A stretch of 64,000 bases of DNA from NCBI GenBank assembly GCA_027013145.1, contig JALUXX010000011.1, positions 318,556 through 382,555 of the forward strand. Reading direction: 5' to 3'. The notes below the pieces were generated by a model. The model made no database searches. It saw only the letters and a program-made list of their open reading frames with translations, and was not told the origin of the DNA. This stretch comes from Gammaproteobacteria bacterium. Its GTDB lineage: Bacteria > Pseudomonadota > Gammaproteobacteria > 21-64-14. The number at the start of each line of letters is the position of its first letter. The stretch's first letter is position 1. Below are positions 60,007 through 64,000 of this stretch, one piece after another. The position numbers and the translations under genes were made by a program.

Positions 60007-61854
60007 CTAAGGCGGAAGGATCAGGCTGTAGGCCAGCGGGGTTCCCGGGTGCGCACGGACCAGCCGGAGCAGGCCCGCGAGCGCCGGCAGCGCCGCGGCG
60101 CGCGGTGCGATCGCGCGCAACATCGCAAGCGGCCCGGAGGCGGTCTCACGGCCCAACAGGGTGCGTGCGACGTCGGGCACGAGATCGCGCGCCCAGCCGG
60201 ACTGCCCGGGACGGGGCAGATAGTCCACGCGATATCCGCCCCGCGGCAGTTTCGCCAGACGGGCGGCGCCGCGCACGGCGTCGTGCAGGTCGCCGATCGC
60301 GTCCACCAGCTTGAGGCGTAGCGCCTCGGCCCCGCTCCACGCCCTACCCTGTGCGACCTGCCGCGCGCGCGCCGGCGTGAGTCCGCGCGCCGCTGCGACC
60401 AGGTCCACGAAGCGCCCGTAGATATGGTCCACGGAGGCCTGCAACGCCGCCGCCACCGCCGGGCGCAACGGCCGGAACGGCGAGAGCGCGCCGGCACTCG
60501 GCGTGGTGGCGACCCCCGCGACGCCGATCCCGAGGCGATCGAGGGCGCCCGACAGGTCCGGATAGACCGCGAAGACCCCGATGTCGGCGGTGATGGTCGT
60601 GCGCTGCGCGTAGATGCGCTGTGCGGCCGTCGACAGCCAGTAGGCGCCGGACGCCCCGAGCGTCCCCATGGAGACCACCACCGGCTTGCCGGCGCGGCGC
60701 AGGCGCAGCAGCGCGCGCCGGATCTCGTCGGCGGCATAGACGCTGCCGCCGGGGCTGTCGACCTGGAGTACGACCGCGCGCACGTCACCGCGCCGGCGCA
60801 GCGCGTCGATCTGGCGCGCGGTCGCGCCGGCCGAGACCGCACCCGGAACGGCGCGGCTGCCCGAGAGCAGCGCGCCGTCGATGGGGACGACGGCGATGAC
60901 CGGGCCGCCGCCGATCGGCCGGGCGGTGGCGGCGAGGTAGGGGCCGACGCCGATCGTCGTGAGGTTCGCCGCGGCACCCTTGCCCCCCGCGCGCTTCACC
61001 GCGGCGCGGAAGGCCGAAAAATCGGCGGTGCGGGTCACGAGGTGATGCTCGAGCGCGAGCGCGGCGGCGTCGCCGCCGGCGCCGGTCAGCAGTTGCGGCA
61101 GGTCCTCGGCGTAGTGCGCGACCTGCGCGGCGGTGAGTCCGCGCGCCTTTGCGACGGTGTCGACGTAGGTGTCCCACCAGGTCTGCAGCCACGCGCTGTT
61201 CTCCTCGCGTGCCGCCTTGGACATGGTGTCGCGGATCAGCGGTTCCACCGCCGACTTGTACTTTCCCTTGCGAAACGCATAGACCTTGACGCCGAGGCGC
61301 GTGAGCAGCTTCTTGAAGTAGAGGCGCTCGTCGGCGTACCCGGCGATCATCACCGTGCCCATCGGGTCGATGAAGATGTGGTCGGCGGGCGCCGCGAGGA
61401 GGTAGGCGCTCTGCGAATAGTTGGTCGCATAGGCGTAGACCGGTTTGCCCGCTGCGCGGAAGCGCGCCACCGCCCGCTCGACGCTGTGCGCGGCCGGGAG
61501 GCTTCCGCCGGCGAACCGGCGCAGGTCCAGCGCCAGGGCGCGCACGCGCGGATCGGCCGCGGCGCGGTCGATCGCGGTCGTCAGGTCGCGGATGCGGACC
61601 TCGCTCGGGGCGCGCCCGAGCGCCCGGTCGAGCGCGCGGTTCCAGCGCGGCTCCGTGTAGCTGTAGACGAGCCGGCCCTCGGGGGCCACCCACAGCACCG
61701 CGTGCGCCGGGACCCCGGGGCGCTGTTGCTGCATCACCGCGAGGCCCGCGGTGACCAGGAGCGCGATGACCAGCAGCGTGAGCAGGTCGAGCGTGATCCG
61801 GCGTACGCCGTGCAGGAAACGGCCGAGCCAGCGAAACGGCAGCAGCAGGCGCAT
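60007..61854 (-). CDS. sppA: Signal peptide peptidase SppA, 67-kDa type
   Basis: 615 residues from the ATG at 61854. One N-terminal membrane helix (LDLLTLLVIALLVTAGLAV), then two ClpP-like halves. The catalytic lysine is K200 (FRKGKYKSAVEPL) in the first half and the nucleophile S402 (SMGTLGASGAYWLS) in the second, as in E. coli SppA (K209/S409). QVDSPGGSVYAADEIRRAL marks the second fold. It degrades cleaved signal peptides at the periplasmic face of the inner membrane. Confidence 0.95.
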   Translation of the reverse strand: MRLLLPFRWLGRFLHGVRRITLDLLTLLVIALLVTAGLAVMQQQRPGVPAHAVLWVAPEGRLVYSYTEPRWNRALDRALGRAPSEVRIRDLTTAIDRAAADPRVRALALDLRRFAGGSLPAAHSVERAVARFRAAGKPVYAYATNYSQSAYLLAAPADHIFIDPMGTVMIAGYADERLYFKKLLTRLGVKVYAFRKGKYKSAVEPLIRDTMSKAAREENSAWLQTWWDTYVDTVAKARGLTAAQVAHYAEDLPQLLTGAGGDAAALALEHHLVTRTADFSAFRAAVKRAGGKGAAANLTTIGVGPYLAATARPIGGGPVIAVVPIDGALLSGSRAVPGAVSAGATARQIDALRRRGDVRAVVLQVDSPGGSVYAADEIRRALLRLRRAGKPVVVSMGTLGASGAYWLSTAAQRIYAQRTTITADIGVFAVYPDLSGALDRLGIGVAGVATTPSAGALSPFRPLRPAVAAALQASVDHIYGRFVDLVAAARGLTPARARQVAQGRAWSGAEALRLKLVDAIGDLHDAVRGAARLAKLPRGGYRVDYLPRPGQSGWARDLVPDVARTLLGRETASGPLAMLRAIAPRAAALPALAGLLRLVRAHPGTPLAYSLILPP

Positions 61855-61897
61855 CTTCCAAGGTCCTCGGTTCGATCCGGCGCGGCGGCGGGTGCCC

Positions 61898-62992
61898 TCA
61901 GCGGCGCGCGGTCTGTGCCGCGCCCAGGCCGCCGCCCGCCTTCGCCTCCCGCCAGAGGCGATGCAGCGCGTTCCACAGTCCCGCGCGCAGCGTGTCCGCG
62001 TACGCCGAGTCCGGCCCGAGCCCCTGGAGCAGGCGCCGGTGCGCCGCCCCCAGCGCATGATACGGGATCGCCGGGAACAGGTGGTGGGTCGCATGGTAGC
62101 GCAGGCCCACCGGGGCCCACAGCGGCGTGAGCAGCGGATGGCCGGGGATGTTGACCGAATCGAGGTACTGTTCGGCGACGCTCAACACCCGCCCGCCGGT
62201 GTTGGCGTAGCGGTGCGCGGCCAACGTGCGCAGCGAGTTGAGCAGGAAGATCAGCACCCCTACCGCGTACCACAGCCCGAGCGCCGCGGCGGGCAGCACG
62301 CCGATCGCCGTGAGGGTGATCGCCGACGCGCCGTAGAGGAACGTGGCCAACTCCTGCAGCCTCCAGTTCCGGCTGTCCCGCGTGCCGGGAGCGGGCCGGC
62401 GATAGGCGGGATCGATCGTCAGGGACGACCCGTGCTCCCAGGTCCAGCGGCGCACGCCGCGGTGCAGCCATCCCAGGGGGGTGAGCAGGATGAATCGCAC
62501 CGCGAGGAGGATCGGCAGCACCAGGACCAGCGCCACGTACCCCACCAGGCGGGCCGGCGGTCCGGCCGCGAACGGAAGGTATTCGCCGTCGCCCGCGGTG
62601 CCGTAGACGCCGCGCTTGTGATGGTCGTTATGTACCCCCTGGTAGGTGAACGACGGGACGAGGAGCGGGAAGCCGCACAACAGATTCCAGACCAGACGGA
62701 ACCCCTTGAACGTGTTGCGGCGCAGGTGCGCGAGTTCGTGCGTGAAGATCACCGCGCGGTAGAGCGCCAGCGCGCAGACGACATACGCTATGCCCTGCAG
62801 GGGGCCCTGCAGCGGCCCGAAGGCGGGCGCGCGCAGCGCGAGCACGAAGGCGCCCCAGCCCAGCGTCACGTGAAAGAGGAAGTCGAGCCAGTAGATCCAC
62901 GGCCTGGGCTCGGCGAGGTCGCGCACCAGCGCGCGCGCCCGTGCCAGCGGCAGGGCGGTCTCGTCGGACGGCGCGGGGGCCTCAGGATTCAT
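61898..62992 (-). CDS. Membrane fatty acid desaturase-family protein
   Basis: 364 residues, four to six membrane helices. Three histidine boxes for the di-iron site: FTHELAHLRRN, HNDHHKRGVYG and LRYHATHHLFPAIPYHAL. The order and spacing fit acyl-lipid desaturases/hydroxylases rather than alkane hydroxylases. WNLLCGFPLLVPSFTYQGVHNDHH is typical of a subgroup near carotenoid ketolase-like enzymes. The substrate is not identifiable. It ends 43 bp before sppA on the same strand. Confidence 0.9.
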   Translation of the reverse strand: MNPEAPAPSDETALPLARARALVRDLAEPRPWIYWLDFLFHVTLGWGAFVLALRAPAFGPLQGPLQGIAYVVCALALYRAVIFTHELAHLRRNTFKGFRLVWNLLCGFPLLVPSFTYQGVHNDHHKRGVYGTAGDGEYLPFAAGPPARLVGYVALVLVLPILLAVRFILLTPLGWLHRGVRRWTWEHGSSLTIDPAYRRPAPGTRDSRNWRLQELATFLYGASAITLTAIGVLPAAALGLWYAVGVLIFLLNSLRTLAAHRYANTGGRVLSVAEQYLDSVNIPGHPLLTPLWAPVGLRYHATHHLFPAIPYHALGAAHRRLLQGLGPDSAYADTLRAGLWNALHRLWREAKAGGGLGAAQTARR

Positions 62993-63190
62993 CGATGCCC
63001 GGATACCTCATGCGGCGGTTCGGTGCGCGCGGCGCCGGATCGTCAGCATAGGGCGGGCGGCGCCCGCTGTCGACCCGCCTCGTCCGTACCGGGCCCCGTC
63101 CCCCGTCCCCCGTCCCCGGACGCTGCGGGCGACCCCCGCGCTCCCCCTTCCGATATAATCGGGGCAACGAGAGGGGGGCGGAGCCGGTCC

Positions 63191-63619
63191 ATGGTCGTCG
63201 GGATCCTGCTGTTGTCGTTGGGCGGCGTGCTGGTCGTCGCCGAGATCAACACCCTGACCTTCTACCTCCTCGCCGTCGCGCTGGCCTGCTTCGCCGCCGG
63301 CGCCGTCTCCGTGGCGGGCGCGGGCCTGCCGGTCACCCTGGGGGTGCTCGGCGGGGTCTCGCTGCTCGGCCTGCCGCTCGCGCACTGGCTGCGCGCGCGC
63401 CTGCGCAATCCCGAGGCCGACCGTATTTCCGCCGATGATGTCGGTCGTACGGTGACGGTCGACCGCGTCGACGGCGGCGCGCTGCAGGTTTCCTATCGCG
63501 GCTCCGTCTGGCAGGCGCGCCTCGCCGGGACCGCCGCCGGCGACCCGCCGCGCGCCGGCGAGCGCCTGCGCATCGCGCGCCGCGAGGGCAACGTCCTGAT
63601 CGTGGAACGCGACGGATGA
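63191..63619 (+). CDS. Short NfeD-like membrane protein
   Basis: 142 residues. Two hydrophobic hairpins (VVGILLLSLGGVLVVAEINTLTFYLLAVALACFAAGAVS; VTLGVLGGVSLLGLPLAHWL) then a C-terminal OB-fold: GRTVTVDRVDGGALQVSYRGSVWQARLAG....AGERLRIARREGNVLIVER. This short form (NfeD1b) typically pairs with an SPFH protein, which begins 91 bp downstream. The pair acts in membrane-microdomain or membrane-protein quality control. Confidence 0.92.
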   Translation: MVVGILLLSLGGVLVVAEINTLTFYLLAVALACFAAGAVSVAGAGLPVTLGVLGGVSLLGLPLAHWLRARLRNPEADRISADDVGRTVTVDRVDGGALQVSYRGSVWQARLAGTAAGDPPRAGERLRIARREGNVLIVERDG

Positions 63620-63710
63620 TCCCGCCCGGGCCCCGCGCCGGGATCGCGGCGGCACTCGCGCGCCCGCACAATTCCCCCGTCCCCCACCGCCCGTCTTCGA
63701 GGAGGTCCCC

Positions 63711-64000
63711 ATGAGCGTCAGCCTGACCGTCGCGATCATCGTCGCGGTGATCGCCTTCTACATCGTCAGCCGCGGCCTGCGCATCGTCCCGCAGCAGCAC
63801 GCCTGGGTGGTGGAGCGGCTGGGCCGCTTCCACAGCGTACTCCAGCCCGGACTGAACCTGATCATCCCGCTGATCGACAACGTCTCCTACCGCTTCGACC
63901 TGCGCGAGACCCCCATCGACGTCAAGAAGCAGATCTGCATCACCAAGGACAACACCCAGATCTCCATCGACGGGGTGCTCTATCTCCAGGTGACCGACCC
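63711..64000 (+). CDS. SPFH/stomatin-like protein (paraslipin/QmcA type), 3' partial
   Basis: The first 96 residues are in the window, from an ATG after GAGGAGG. One N-terminal membrane helix (VSLTVAIIVAVIAFYIVSRG) and the start of the SPFH domain: LRIVPQQHAWVVERLGRFHSVLQPGLNLIIPLIDNVSYRFDLRETPIDVKKQ..ITKDNTQISIDGVLYLQVTDP. The pattern matches bacterial paraslipin/QmcA. It follows its usual NfeD partner. The remainder lies past the right edge. Confidence 0.95.
   Translation, partial: MSVSLTVAIIVAVIAFYIVSRGLRIVPQQHAWVVERLGRFHSVLQPGLNLIIPLIDNVSYRFDLRETPIDVKKQICITKDNTQISIDGVLYLQVTD

Overview
The window is very GC-rich bacterial DNA (about 70% by eye) carrying about 65 real genes and no rRNA, tRNA or CRISPR array. 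A DUF3634 protein, a DsrC/TusE-like protein, PBP4, long-form SppA, EncFtn and a Urt/Ure cluster point to a gammaproteobacterium. The DsrC- and DsrE-type domains make a sulfur-oxidising or acid-exposed lineage (Acidiferrobacterales or Ectothiorhodospiraceae-like) plausible, but that placement is inference.

Layout. 1-4.9 kb: signalling genes, namely a diguanylate cyclase whose frame runs on into a DsrC-like domain, and an ECF sigma factor with an anti-sigma factor ending in a DsrE-like domain. 5-5.8 kb: a RAYT transposase between 26-bp inverted repeats. 5.8-11.5 kb: pdxH, a PP-loop ATPase, a BtuF-like protein and membrane proteins. 11.5-16.4 kb: an acid-resistance operon (HTH regulator, two APC permeases, glutamate decarboxylase) with a dyad operator candidate at its promoter. 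16.5-25 kb: a DUF3014 protein, methyltransferases and two very large c-di-GMP proteins. 25-37 kb: Kup, adenylate kinase, pirin, ClC, and an aromatic-type decarboxylase paired with an ATP-grasp ligase. 37.5-48.9 kb: porin, urtABCDE and ureDABCEFG on the plus strand. 48.9-54.4 kb, minus strand: an ABC importer and a guanidine hydrolase plus nickel transporter, each behind its own guanidine-I (ykkC) riboswitch. 54.7-64 kb: M16 peptidase, PBP4, an orphan encapsulated-ferritin-type gene between two paralogous secreted proteins, SppA, a desaturase, NfeD and the start of an SPFH protein.

The most interesting system is the nitrogen island at 37-54.6 kb. Guanidine would be imported, hydrolysed by a Ni-dependent ureohydrolase to urea and ammonia, and the urea (also imported by Urt) split by Ni-urease. 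Nickel would come from the transporter that overlaps the hydrolase gene. Four sequences match the sigma-54 -24/-12 consensus: before the porin-urt operon, before ureD, and upstream of both riboswitches. NtrC-like dyads lie upstream of two of them. The two riboswitches appear to use different expression platforms: an intrinsic terminator for the importer, and a downstream segment complementary to the aptamer for the hydrolase. Together this suggests that nitrogen limitation AND guanidine gate the guanidine genes, while nitrogen limitation alone gates the urea genes.
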